Below, in pieces: positions 16,490 through 24,325 of a DNA stretch of 32,400 bases (the stretch's first letter is position 1; each line of letters opens with the position of its first letter). The position numbers and the translations under genes are program-made. Under the pieces are notes generated by a model that was not told the origin of the DNA, ran no database searches, and saw only the letters and a program-made list of their open reading frames with translations. This stretch comes from Paracoccaceae bacterium (GTDB lineage Bacteria > Pseudomonadota > Alphaproteobacteria > Rhodobacterales > Rhodobacteraceae). The stretch covers positions 1-32,400 of the forward strand of contig JAHDEX010000046.1 of NCBI GenBank assembly GCA_020628545.1. The letters run 5' to 3'.

Positions 16490-17125
16490 ATGCGCGCCGC
16501 CCGACTTTTGCAAATCCTGCTGCTGCTCCAAAACCGCGGTCGTCAGACGTCCGGGGCTTTGGCGGCCGAACTTGAAGTGACACCGCGCACCATCCTGCGC
16601 GATGTCGACGCGATGACGGAGGCGGGCCTTCCGATCATCGTCCATCAGGGCAATCGCGGCGGTATCGAACTGGGCTTCAACTATCGCACCCGTCTTACCG
16701 GACTGGCGCAGGATGAAGCAGAGGCTATGGGGCTGATCTTGTCGACCGCAAACCCGATTATTGCGGCCATTGGACTGGATCATGCCGCTACCCGAGCGAA
16801 AGCCAAACTGATTGAAAGCTTCCCCGATAAAGTCCGGCACCGTGTGACAGAGGCGATGGCGCACTTTTCGGTGACCTCCGACCCGCCGGATGATGATCCG
16901 CGCGTGCTGGCGCTCGCGCGGGCTATCAAAGCTCAAACCATTGTCCGTCTGCGGTTTACATCCGCAACCGAGCAAATCGTACATCCGACTGCACTGCACC
17001 TTGAAGGCAAGTCTTGGCGATTTCGGGATGACATCACCGGTGCGTGGATTGATCAGTCTATGTGGGGGCGGATGAACGTCTCCGCGAAGCGATATCAGTC
17101 TGTCACCACCATCGGCCCAAGGTAG
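16490..17125 (+). CDS. YafY-type HTH/WYL-like transcriptional regulator
   Basis: This protein has 211 residues. An N-terminal winged HTH of the DeoR/HTH_11 type is clear: RLLQILLLLQNRGRQTSGALAAELEVTPRTILRDVDAMTEAGLPI. The pattern GNRGGIELGFNYRTRLTGL follows, then a C-terminal WYL-like domain. The eponymous W-Y-L appears as W-R-F in LEGKSWRFRDDITGAWI, so ligand binding may be altered. The ending WGRMNVSAKRY is typical of this short subfamily. It probably represses the divergent SRPBCC operon through the palindrome in the shared promoter. Its last 31 bases overlap the 3' end of the convergent gene. Confidence 0.85.
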   Translation: MRAARLLQILLLLQNRGRQTSGALAAELEVTPRTILRDVDAMTEAGLPIIVHQGNRGGIELGFNYRTRLTGLAQDEAEAMGLILSTANPIIAAIGLDHAATRAKAKLIESFPDKVRHRVTEAMAHFSVTSDPPDDDPRVLALARAIKAQTIVRLRFTSATEQIVHPTALHLEGKSWRFRDDITGAWIDQSMWGRMNVSAKRYQSVTTIGPR

Positions 17126-17565
17126 CGCAGGCATGACGTATCGTTCAGCGCATAGGCCAGACCGCCGAAGGCAGGCTCTGCTATGATTACCAGCGTATTG
17201 GCACCAGCCATTTGATTTTCAACCCGCGCGACATCGCCGGGCAGAAGAAACTCTGCCAATCGCCGACTATAATTGTCGAACCGCACCTCGACGTGACTAG
17301 TGTCGACGTAGGCATTGGGCAGTTCGCGCGCCAGTGCCTCGTTCTCGCCGCGCGTGTGGTAAAAACAATAGTGCCAGGCAGCGGCGCTCGTCTCAAATTC
17401 ACCTGCAAACAAGTGAATGCGCAGCTTGCCAGGGGCGGTGCGCGGGGGCAGGTTCAGCTCCACCCGCCGATACTGGCGGGCCAAGACATCCTGAACCGAG
17501 ACGGCAGCAGGCCCTGCGGTCTGGCCCGCAAACCGCGCGGGCAAAAGACGTTTAACGAACGACAT
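17095..17565 (-). CDS. Uncharacterised protein, convergent with the YafY-type gene
   Basis: This 156-residue protein begins MSFVKRLLPARFAGQTAGPAA and has no convincing signal peptide or TM segment. Recognisable stretches are VLARQYRRVELNLPPRTAPGKLRIHLFAGEF, AAAWHYCFYHTRGENEALARELPNAYVDTSHVEVRFDNYSRRLAEFL and ANTLVIIAEPAFGGLAYALND. I do not recognise the family. The coding character (codon-position GC) and even composition make it a credible gene, and it fills the gap before the L,D-transpeptidase. Its 3' end overlaps the regulator gene tail to tail by 31 bases, so each transcript would be antisense to the other there. Confidence 0.7.
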   Translation of the reverse strand: MSFVKRLLPARFAGQTAGPAAVSVQDVLARQYRRVELNLPPRTAPGKLRIHLFAGEFETSAAAWHYCFYHTRGENEALARELPNAYVDTSHVEVRFDNYSRRLAEFLLPGDVARVENQMAGANTLVIIAEPAFGGLAYALNDTSCLRYLGPMVVTD

Positions 17566-17810
17566 GCCGCCTTGTTACCCGCCGCCCCCGGTGCTGTCAG
17601 GGTGCCAATGCGTGAACAAACCGTTGCGGAATCCTGCCTAAATACGGCCGGATTGCGTTGTGAAACGGTCACACACACGCCAACGTGACCCATGCGGGCC
17701 ATAAAAACGTGCAACCTTTCCGGTAGGTTACAGTTGAACATTAAGATTTTAAGCGCGCGGCGGGGCGGATCTGCGAAGTTTCCCCGCTCATTTTTGGTAG
17801 GAATATCAGA

Positions 17811-17824
17811 ATGTTGCGCAACAT
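17811..17824. promoter_or_regulatory. Perfect 14-bp palindrome before the L,D-transpeptidase gene
   Basis: ATGTTGCGCAACAT is its own reverse complement and ends 21 bases before the start codon. A repressor bound here would block transcription or translation initiation. The remaining part of the 280-base gap (17566-17845) is AT-richer and probably holds the promoter, but I cannot fix its boxes. Confidence 0.4.
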
Positions 17825-17845
17825 GACTAAGACAAAGGTGCTGCC

Positions 17846-18643
17846 ATGCCCGATTCTTCTGTTTATACACGCCGCAGCTTTGCGGCGATGATGCTTGCCA
17901 CAACCGCGGCCTGCGCAGGCCGCAGCGTTCCGGAATCATCACCCGAAAAACCGGCTTTGCCTGTGATCAACTTCGCCGAAGGTTATGGGCCAATCCAAGA
18001 TGGCGAGTATTATCTGCCGGGTATCCCGGACAGGTTCACCCAAGGCATCAATCGCCGCATGTTCGGTGAGTATCTGGGAGAGCAGGACGCCGGCACAATC
18101 GACGTCGATCCATACGCCAAGTTTTTGTACAACGTGAAAGCGGACGGATCTGCCGTGCGTTACCCCGTTGGCGTTGGTCGGCAGGGGCGTTCGATCAACG
18201 GCGGCGCAACCATTAAACTCAAGCGCGAATGGCCCGGCTGGACACCCACGCAAAACATGCTGCGCACGGAACCAGAGGTCTATGAGCCGTTCCGCGACGG
18301 CGTCCCCGGTGGTCTGTCTAGTCCGCTCGGCGCACGCGCGCTGTATCTCTATCGCGGCAGCCGTGACACCTACTACCGGATCCATGGCACCAACGATCTG
18401 GAATCTATTGGAAACTCCGGTTCAGCGGGCTGTATCCGCATGTTCAACCAAGACATTATTCACCTGTTTGAAGAGGTGGATGTACCGACCAAAGTCCACA
18501 TCCGGACCCGCGAAGAATCGCTGCGCGTTGATCCCGAAAACTATGAGCGTGGCGTTGAATTGCCGCCAAAAATCCTTTCCCCGGAAGAGGTTTTCGGGAC
18601 AGCTGACGCGTCGCTCGACGATTTGGATGTGTTCATCGAATAA
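17846..18643 (+). CDS. L,D-transpeptidase (YkuD domain), probable Tat-exported lipoprotein
   Basis: This protein has 265 residues. The N-terminus YTRRSFAAMMLATTAACAG has a twin-arginine motif and a Cys at residue 23 that could be lipidated. The YkuD catalytic domain follows: VDPYAKFLYNV, YPVGVGRQG, SPLGARALYLY, then YRIHGTNDLESIGNSGSAGCIRMFNQDI with catalytic H180 and C196 plus R198. These enzymes form 3-3 cross-links in peptidoglycan or attach proteins to it. The C-terminal tail (about residues 215-265) is acidic and variable. An AAGG sequence precedes the ATG. It is transcribed alone, between a palindrome and a hairpin terminator. Confidence 0.92.
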   Translation: MPDSSVYTRRSFAAMMLATTAACAGRSVPESSPEKPALPVINFAEGYGPIQDGEYYLPGIPDRFTQGINRRMFGEYLGEQDAGTIDVDPYAKFLYNVKADGSAVRYPVGVGRQGRSINGGATIKLKREWPGWTPTQNMLRTEPEVYEPFRDGVPGGLSSPLGARALYLYRGSRDTYYRIHGTNDLESIGNSGSAGCIRMFNQDIIHLFEEVDVPTKVHIRTREESLRVDPENYERGVELPPKILSPEEVFGTADASLDDLDVFIE

Positions 18644-18668
18644 CCTGATCGCAAAAGGGTCAGGTTTT
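18642..18668 (+). terminator. Rho-independent-like terminator after the L,D-transpeptidase gene
   Basis: AACCTGATC pairs with GG-TCAGGTT (including one G-U pair) around a short GCAAAAG-type loop. A short TT run follows the stem. The stem starts inside the stop codon. It separates this gene from the operon that follows. Confidence 0.5.
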
Positions 18669-18764
18669 CCACCATATCTGACACTTTGATCACTTCTGCG
18701 TTTGTAAACAAGCCAACGATTTCCTACGTTAAAGGTAACAACTTTGACGAGAGGGATATGGTTT

Positions 18765-19841
18765 ATGGCTGATTTTGACGCGCAAATTCGTGAATCACAG
18801 GCACAGGTGGCCGAAGCACAGGCCAAGATGGCTGACCTCACAAGCCGGATCGAAGTGGCACGCCAGAAAATGGCAGCCGGGACCGATATCTCCGTAGATA
18901 TCGAAAATGCGTCGCTTGATGAGGTACACGCCCATACCGAACTGATGAACGCCAACATCGCAGAGCTCATCATGGGCCTCGACGATGTGACGTCTGCGTT
19001 CTCCAAAGACTTCGATGAGATGCGCAACAAGACGGGGATGGAGTCCTTTATTGGTTTCTTCTCAAAGGCAAAGTCCGAAAGCATGCGGCAGGAGCGGATG
19101 CGCACGGCCTCCATCGACGACAAGCTGCAAGACCTAATCGGCAAATCCGACGTGATCACCAAACTTCTGCAAAACCAGTTGGCGGAACTGAACACGCAGA
19201 AAGAGAGCGTGGAAACAAACCTGTCCGGCACGCTGGAAGAGCGGGAAACCGTGGTAGGCGAGCTGGAAACTGCGCGAGCAGACATCCTCAAGATGGACCC
19301 GGACATTATTGCCCTGGAAAACAAAATTTCCGTTGAGCAAGACGCTGCGGCCCGCACGAAGCTGGAAAGCGAGCTGGCGGAGTTGAATACCAAGTACAAT
19401 GAACTTGTGCAGCACGAGCAGGTTTTGGTCGCGAAGTCCCAGACACTGGAACGCTACATCGAGAAAGGCAAAACCTGGATCGACTCCCTGCAGAACCAGG
19501 CCGCGACCCAGATGGTGCTGATCAACAAGTTGGAGACGGACACCAAGCAGCGCGTTGTATTATATGACGCCCTGTCAAAGTCGCTAAAGACCGCGCAGCA
19601 GCAGGACGTCGCCCACCAGATTAATGAGATCGGCGTGAAGACGGACCAAGAGGCGCAGACCGCGATGGCGGCCATCGGTGCAGCCACGAACAACCGCATG
19701 GCCGATATGCTGGAAGCCCACGAAGACCACATGGTATTCGCGCGTGAGGTGCTGGAGCAGAAGGCAAAAGCGGATGAGCGGTTTGTGCGGCGTTTCCAGA
19801 AGATCGTGGAGAAGCACGATAGCAATCAGTATGGGGCGTGA
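18765..19841 (+). CDS. Coiled-coil protein, first gene of the uncharacterised AAA+ operon
   Basis: From ATG-GCT (MADFDAQIRESQAQVAEAQA) this protein has 358 residues, with GAGAGG about ten bases upstream. It is almost entirely helical and heptad-rich, with long coiled coils near residues 1-35, 125-260 and 270-350. A short non-helical insert, MRNKTGMESFIGFFSKAKSE, lies near residue 90. There is no TM segment or signal peptide. The overall look is that of a cytoplasmic filament-forming or scaffolding protein. The C-terminal half loosely recalls the TelA toxic-anion-resistance family, but I see no firm match. It opens a run of eleven co-directional genes that includes a AAA+ ATPase, so it may be the substrate or adaptor of that ATPase. 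Confidence 0.82.
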   Translation: MADFDAQIRESQAQVAEAQAKMADLTSRIEVARQKMAAGTDISVDIENASLDEVHAHTELMNANIAELIMGLDDVTSAFSKDFDEMRNKTGMESFIGFFSKAKSESMRQERMRTASIDDKLQDLIGKSDVITKLLQNQLAELNTQKESVETNLSGTLEERETVVGELETARADILKMDPDIIALENKISVEQDAAARTKLESELAELNTKYNELVQHEQVLVAKSQTLERYIEKGKTWIDSLQNQAATQMVLINKLETDTKQRVVLYDALSKSLKTAQQQDVAHQINEIGVKTDQEAQTAMAAIGAATNNRMADMLEAHEDHMVFAREVLEQKAKADERFVRRFQKIVEKHDSNQYGA

Positions 19842-19908
19842 TGGTGAAGCCGTGGGCGCAACCTCTATCTTTGCTTAGTCGCAAATTTCTGAGCAATGCT
19901 AGGCTCCT

Positions 19909-20259
19909 ATGATCAAGTCCCAGATAAGAGACCAAACAGAAAGCGTCGGGTCGAAAGGGCTGAGACTTCTGATCATGGGAGTGCTTTTCCTTTTTTTGTT
20001 AATTGGACTTTTCGCAGTGTATTATTCGTCGACCGTGGACAGCGGCTGGCTTTTCGCCACAGGTGTTGGGATATCGATGGTTTCCGGTATTTCGGGCATC
20101 CTCTTTGTAGGGGTGAGTATTGTTAATGGGGCACCTCCGGTTTTGCTCAATCCAAAGGACAATTGGCATGAGTCGGGTAAGGGCCACATAACCAACACCG
20201 ATTTCTCTGGAGGATTTGGTGATTTTGGAGATGGCGGCGGAGGCGGAGGCGGCGACTGA
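19909..20259 (+). CDS. Two-TM protein with poly-glycine C-terminal tail
   Basis: This protein has 116 residues. Two TM helices are evident (about 19-39 and 47-72), followed by a soluble tail ending TDFSGGFGDFGDGG and five more Gly plus a final Asp. Similar Gly-rich acidic tails occur in some TPM-domain and other envelope proteins, but no such domain is present here. Its TGA overlaps the ATG of the next gene by one base (TGATG), showing translational coupling. The tail encodes a GGCGGAGGCGGAGGC tract, which could be prone to length change. Function is unknown; it is probably an inner-membrane component of the operon's machinery. Confidence 0.75.
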   Translation: MIKSQIRDQTESVGSKGLRLLIMGVLFLFLLIGLFAVYYSSTVDSGWLFATGVGISMVSGISGILFVGVSIVNGAPPVLLNPKDNWHESGKGHITNTDFSGGFGDFGDGGGGGGGD

Positions 20260-21380
20260 TGCCCAAGACTGACCTCTCCCAAGACCACTTCAAACTCGAA
20301 GACACGCGCGTCACCCGGCGCTACTTTGGCAAGTTCGAGCGGATCACCAACCACCTCAACAAGGTCGCAGCGACGATGGAGGCGGAGCGGCGGTTGTCGC
20401 GCGAGGATATTCAGGCTGTTGCGCGCTACCTTTATGGCCTCAATATCACCTTCCGCTCGCTGGCGCATAAATACCATTTCTCCGGCCGGTTCAGTCATGC
20501 GGGGCAGTTGACGTTTGACCGGGTGGAAAGCGGCTTTCCGGTCTATCAAGAGCTGCTGGAAATGGCCAATGACGCGCTGCAAGCGGAGCGGCATCTGGCG
20601 TCGATGCCGTCGGACGACGAGTTAAAAGACGAAATGGTCCGCACCATCGTCGGCGAACAGCAAATCCCGACAAAGCTGCAATACGCGTTGTCGCAGCGGC
20701 TCTATTACGAAGAACTGGTCAAAGGGCATCAGTTTTGGGCGCGCAACGACCCACAAGCAGTCTGGCTGGGCAACAACCGCGATCGGCGGACCTTTCAGAT
20801 CCACTGGGCGGTCTACGATAGTCAAGTGAACCTGCCGACGATCTACCTCATGGAAGTCGATGATACAGGCCGCACCGGACTGCCGAAGGACGAACGCCGC
20901 TGGCCAGAAGTACAGGCGCATTTGATGGCGCAGGCTGTCGGCGGGCTGAAGCTGCTGACGATTGCCAAAGGTTTTGACGAGGATTTCGACGATCTGCACC
21001 CAACGCGCCTGCGCCGCTTCCACATCGGGCCAATGTACAGTCACGCCTTCACCCGCCAGACCGGGCCACTGCGCGAGGTGCTGGAGGCCGCCAACAGCCC
21101 GGTTGGAGAGGATTGGGCCTTGGTCTGGACAGAAGAGGAGTTGATCGCGGAACGGGCGGAACGGGTGAAATCGGGCTGGTTCGGCACGGTCGAACGCCAG
21201 ATTTTTGCGCTCGATCCATTTGGCGGGCAGGGGGCGGATACAGGGGCGACACGCATGGAACGCGCGCTGATCATGCCCGAACGCCCGTATCAAGCGCTGG
21301 CCGAACGCAACCCGCCAGGCTTCCGAGATGTGCGCAAGTTTGTGGTCAGCGATAACGGCCGGGTGCTGAGTTATCGGTAA
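20259..21380 (+). CDS. Uncharacterised 373-aa soluble protein of the AAA+ operon
   Basis: I do not recognise the family. The protein is soluble. A basic, helical N-terminal third (TRRYFGKFERITNHLNKVAATMEAERRLSREDIQAVARYLYGL) is followed by a mixed alpha/beta region (FQIHWAVYDSQVNLPTIYLMEVDDTGRTGLP, HLMAQAVGGLKLLTIAKGFD). A C-terminal part is rich in charged residues (LVWTEEELIAERAERVKSGWFGTVERQIF). No Cys pair, Walker motif or obvious catalytic signature is seen. It is coupled to the poly-Gly membrane protein by a one-base overlap and is followed 35 bases later by the AAA+ ATPase gene. It is a reasonable candidate for an adaptor or regulator of that ATPase. Confidence 0.82.
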   Translation: MPKTDLSQDHFKLEDTRVTRRYFGKFERITNHLNKVAATMEAERRLSREDIQAVARYLYGLNITFRSLAHKYHFSGRFSHAGQLTFDRVESGFPVYQELLEMANDALQAERHLASMPSDDELKDEMVRTIVGEQQIPTKLQYALSQRLYYEELVKGHQFWARNDPQAVWLGNNRDRRTFQIHWAVYDSQVNLPTIYLMEVDDTGRTGLPKDERRWPEVQAHLMAQAVGGLKLLTIAKGFDEDFDDLHPTRLRRFHIGPMYSHAFTRQTGPLREVLEAANSPVGEDWALVWTEEELIAERAERVKSGWFGTVERQIFALDPFGGQGADTGATRMERALIMPERPYQALAERNPPGFRDVRKFVVSDNGRVLSYR

Positions 21381-21415
21381 GTGCGTGGGCGCTGCGCGCG
21401 GCAAAGGAGAAAGAC

Positions 21416-23356
21416 ATGAGCCAAACACACGATCAGATGGAATTGCGCGAAGAAGACGTGCGCGCCCATTACGCGGCCGCGCTGGATCTGATCGACGGGT
21501 TTGACCACGCCCCCCGGATCGGCACCGCAAAAGAAGCGAGCGCCCCGGCGGAGCGGTCCCCGGGTGTGGGCGGCACCAGGCGGCGATTTCGCTCGACGAC
21601 GCCCGGCCTCGCGGCGCGGCGGGTGACGCGGACCGAAGGGATCCAATTGACCACGCGGGTGGAAGCGGTCGAAGGCGGCGACGGGCTGACCTCACCCTTG
21701 CAAGCGACTGTACTGCAATCCCTGCGCCGCGCCATTGCGATTGCCTTGGCGGTGGCCGATCAATATGCGGACCGCACAGCGCTCAAAGACCTCAAACGCG
21801 CAAACCTCGAAGGCAGTTTGGCCGACGGTCAAAAGGCGGAGTTCACCGAGCTACTGACCGCCGAAGCGCTGATCACACTCTACGTCTTTGGGTCGGCGAC
21901 CGCATTCCTTCTGGCCTCCCACGCGACCGAGGAAACGGTCGAAGTGGGCGAGGTGGAAGAGGTGCTGACAGACAATGGCCAGCTCGCTCTGCACGGCGCA
22001 CTTTGGGAATTGGATCAAGACATTGCCGTCCACGCTTCATCTGAAGCAAAGCTGGTGGAGACGGTCCTCGCCTTCGCCGAAGCCTTGATGGACAAGGTCG
22101 CCGGCCGCGCCAGCACCGCGGGCCGCTTGGAACCGTTTGTCAGCGCGTCTTGGCGGGTGGAAGCCGACGACTTCACGGTTGATGGTTTTAGCCCTGCGTC
22201 GAAGGCCAAGGGGTCAACCCTCACCATGACCTTCAAAAAACCCAATGAGGTCGTGGGCAACCATATTGCTAAGTATCAGGCTATGAAGCTCTCCAAGATG
22301 CTGATGGCCTATGACTTTGACCGGCGGTTGAACCCTTTCGCCGAACTCGGCGGTTTCATTTTTACGTTCATGGGGGACGGGAAGCCCGGCACCGGGAAAA
22401 CCACACTGATCCAGATGATGGCGGGTCTGATCAACGACTATTGTGGCGTGGTGGGCTACCCGTTCCGCTATCAGAACTTGAGCACCGACAACATCGACAG
22501 CTATCAGGGCAAATCGGGCCAGAACGCAAAGGCGTTTATTAACAACGTGCTGGACCCCGGTGTGATTGGGTTTGGCACGATTGACGATATCGACCAACTT
22601 GCAGGTAAGCGGGGCGACCGGCAGTCCTCTGCTGGGCAGTTGGAAATCACTGCGGTGCTGATGGAAAGCTTCGCGGGCGCCAATACGGTTGTGCGCGGGA
22701 ATTGCACTTTTGGAATGTTCTCCAACTATCCGGAAAACGTCGATGATGCGCTGCGCCAACGTGCGGGTGCCCGGTTCCTCGTGGACGGACCGCAGACGCG
22801 CGAGGACTATATCGACATCCTCTACCTCTTGATGGGCAAGAACCACGATATCCCCGTGGGGGAGCATGAAGTCTTCAGCGCGCAGGAGATCAAAAAAGCC
22901 GTCGCGGCGTCCTTCGAAAGCCACTCCAAACCGCACGAAGAAGGCCTGCTAAAGGTCTTTGACCGCGTGCATTCCCAGATTGGAGAGTTGGATACGATTG
23001 CCAAAATGGGGACCTACCTGAAGGGCATTCAGGAGGCAGACGAACGCTTCACCGGCCGCGCCATCAAGAACATCACCGACGCGGTGAAGGTCCGCGCGAT
23101 GGACTTTGAATTGCCGGACGAGTGGATGGAAAACCCGGAGCTGTTCCTGTTCAAGGATTACGACGCGAAGAAGGCCATGATCGCGGACCTGCGTGTGCCG
23201 ATCACGACCGAGATGGTGATCCAGGAGATCAACCGCTATGCGGACAGTGAGTTCCGCTATGCCGATAAGTCGGACGAAGTGGCGATTGAAGCGATGGTGC
23301 GTGACTTCGGGCGGCAGGAAGAGGCGAAAAAGCGGTATTTGGAGAGCAAAGGGTGA
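21416..23356 (+). CDS. AAA+ ATPase with atypical Walker B
   Basis: This protein has 646 residues with a strong AAAGGAG SD. Residues 1-75 include an Arg-rich, probably disordered stretch (TRRRFRSTTPGLAARRVTRTEG). A helical domain follows to about 230. The AAA+ core has Walker A G-K-P-G-T-G-K-T (322-329), Walker B VIGFGTIDDID (383-393) with D390-D391 instead of the usual D-E, sensor-1-like GMFSNYPEN, and Arg-finger candidates R447, R449 and R453 in ALRQRAGARF. A helical C-terminal lid region continues to the end. There is no TM segment. It is the only enzyme I can identify in this operon, so it is presumably the motor. Its stop overlaps the next gene's GTG by four bases. Confidence 0.88.
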   Translation: MSQTHDQMELREEDVRAHYAAALDLIDGFDHAPRIGTAKEASAPAERSPGVGGTRRRFRSTTPGLAARRVTRTEGIQLTTRVEAVEGGDGLTSPLQATVLQSLRRAIAIALAVADQYADRTALKDLKRANLEGSLADGQKAEFTELLTAEALITLYVFGSATAFLLASHATEETVEVGEVEEVLTDNGQLALHGALWELDQDIAVHASSEAKLVETVLAFAEALMDKVAGRASTAGRLEPFVSASWRVEADDFTVDGFSPASKAKGSTLTMTFKKPNEVVGNHIAKYQAMKLSKMLMAYDFDRRLNPFAELGGFIFTFMGDGKPGTGKTTLIQMMAGLINDYCGVVGYPFRYQNLSTDNIDSYQGKSGQNAKAFINNVLDPGVIGFGTIDDIDQLAGKRGDRQSSAGQLEITAVLMESFAGANTVVRGNCTFGMFSNYPENVDDALRQRAGARFLVDGPQTREDYIDILYLLMGKNHDIPVGEHEVFSAQEIKKAVAASFESHSKPHEEGLLKVFDRVHSQIGELDTIAKMGTYLKGIQEADERFTGRAIKNITDAVKVRAMDFELPDEWMENPELFLFKDYDAKKAMIADLRVPITTEMVIQEINRYADSEFRYADKSDEVAIEAMVRDFGRQEEAKKRYLESKG

Positions 23357-23970
23357 CAGTCACTCGGCAAGCCTACGGGGCGCTGGTCGCCCTACTGGTT
23401 CTGGCGTTTTCCGTGGCCGCGATGCTGCAGGATTCCGGGCTTCTTTCGCGGATACCGCCCGTGTCGCCCGACGTGCCCACGCCTACCCCGGATGTCGCTG
23501 AAGGGGCAGAATACCCTCTATACCTCAGCGCTTTCACAGCTTGGGCCGCGCTGCTTTTGCTTCTTCCGGTCTACGCAACAGTTTGGCGTAGTGATCAACA
23601 AGGGCGCGCGATTTGGTTGTCCTACTGGACCGTCTCTTGGATCGCGTATGTCGTCCATCTGCTTGTCGCCATGTTTCTGTTTTTTCAGGGCGATTTCGCG
23701 TGGATGACATCGAGCAGTCGCGTGAGTGCTTTCTGGCCCGGCATGCTGATTGCGGTCTGGTGGCCCATCGATATCCTTCTCGCGAGGCGACAGGCCACTT
23801 GGGTCATCGTGCAGCGGCTACTGATTCATGTGCTGGTGCTGGTGTTGTTTGTTGGCGGGTCTGCGGTAAAGGGCGAAATTGTGACGGTCCAAGTGATCGG
23901 CTGGGTCTTGGCAATTTCTGCTTTGGTTGCCGCGCTCATTTTTAGCCGCAGGAGACTGCGACATGGGTAA
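23353..23970 (+). CDS. Six-TM membrane protein of the AAA+ operon
   Basis: This protein has 205 residues from a GTG start that overlaps the ATPase stop (GTGA). About six TM segments are visible (8-24, 58-76, 88-111, 126-143, 150-170 and 180-197). A Pro-rich loop after the first (RIPPVSPDVPTPTPD) is probably periplasmic. Conserved-looking aromatic and Trp residues (YWTVSWIAYVVHLLVAMF, FWPGMLIAVWWPID) lie in the membrane. The C-terminus is basic (SRRRLRHG), so it is probably cytoplasmic. I do not recognise the family. The tight coupling to the ATPase gene suggests it is a membrane partner made in step with it. Confidence 0.82.
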   Translation: MTVTRQAYGALVALLVLAFSVAAMLQDSGLLSRIPPVSPDVPTPTPDVAEGAEYPLYLSAFTAWAALLLLLPVYATVWRSDQQGRAIWLSYWTVSWIAYVVHLLVAMFLFFQGDFAWMTSSSRVSAFWPGMLIAVWWPIDILLARRQATWVIVQRLLIHVLVLVLFVGGSAVKGEIVTVQVIGWVLAISALVAALIFSRRRLRHG

Positions 23971-24316
23971 TCCGCTTTCTGACTTCGGCCTCGGCCTCAT
24001 TATTCCTACCGCCTTTCTTGCCGCGATTGCATGGCTTGTCCCGATCTGGCTTCGTTGGCGGATGCCGGAAGGGGTGCGGCCCCTGATGATGCTGTCCTTG
24101 CTCTCGACGATCATTGTCCTCAGCCTCGGCGCGCTGATGTTTCTTGGCCTTTACCTGCTTCAAGGGGCAGAACTCGCCGCACTCACGAGCGCAGGCATCG
24201 GCCCGGCCATCTGGTACTTCGTCCGCCTGTCGATCTCTGCCGGGCTGATCTGGGCGCCGATTATGGTTCTTTCTATCGCAGGTCTCCCCAAGACTTGGGT
24301 GCATGAGACGTGGTAA
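23963..24316 (+). CDS. Three-TM membrane protein of the AAA+ operon
   Basis: I take the ATG preceded by GGAG (MGNPLSDFGLGLIIPTAFLA), giving 117 residues and an 8-base overlap with the previous gene; a longer reading lacks an SD. Three TM helices are clear (about 9-31, 40-66 and 85-107). A basic loop, RWRMPEGVRP, between the first two points to a cytoplasmic side. No family is recognised. Together with the preceding six-TM protein it probably forms a membrane subcomplex. Confidence 0.78.
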   Translation: MGNPLSDFGLGLIIPTAFLAAIAWLVPIWLRWRMPEGVRPLMMLSLLSTIIVLSLGALMFLGLYLLQGAELAALTSAGIGPAIWYFVRLSISAGLIWAPIMVLSIAGLPKTWVHETW

Positions 24317-24325
24317 GGTGTTGAT

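Noticed and set aside
18690-18735. Possible promoter TTGTAA / 17 bases / TACGTT before the coiled-coil gene
   Set aside because: The boxes match consensus poorly. A promoter must exist near here, but I cannot place it.
18422-19399. 325-codon minus-strand Ser-rich open frame
   Set aside because: It is antisense to the L,D-transpeptidase end and the coiled-coil gene. The Ser richness reflects the complementary strand of charged-helix codons.
20622-21695. 357-codon minus-strand open frame
   Set aside because: It lies opposite the 373-aa gene and the start of the AAA+ gene. Its composition (Pro/Arg/His-rich) is that of a shadow, and the sense-strand genes have good starts and overlaps.
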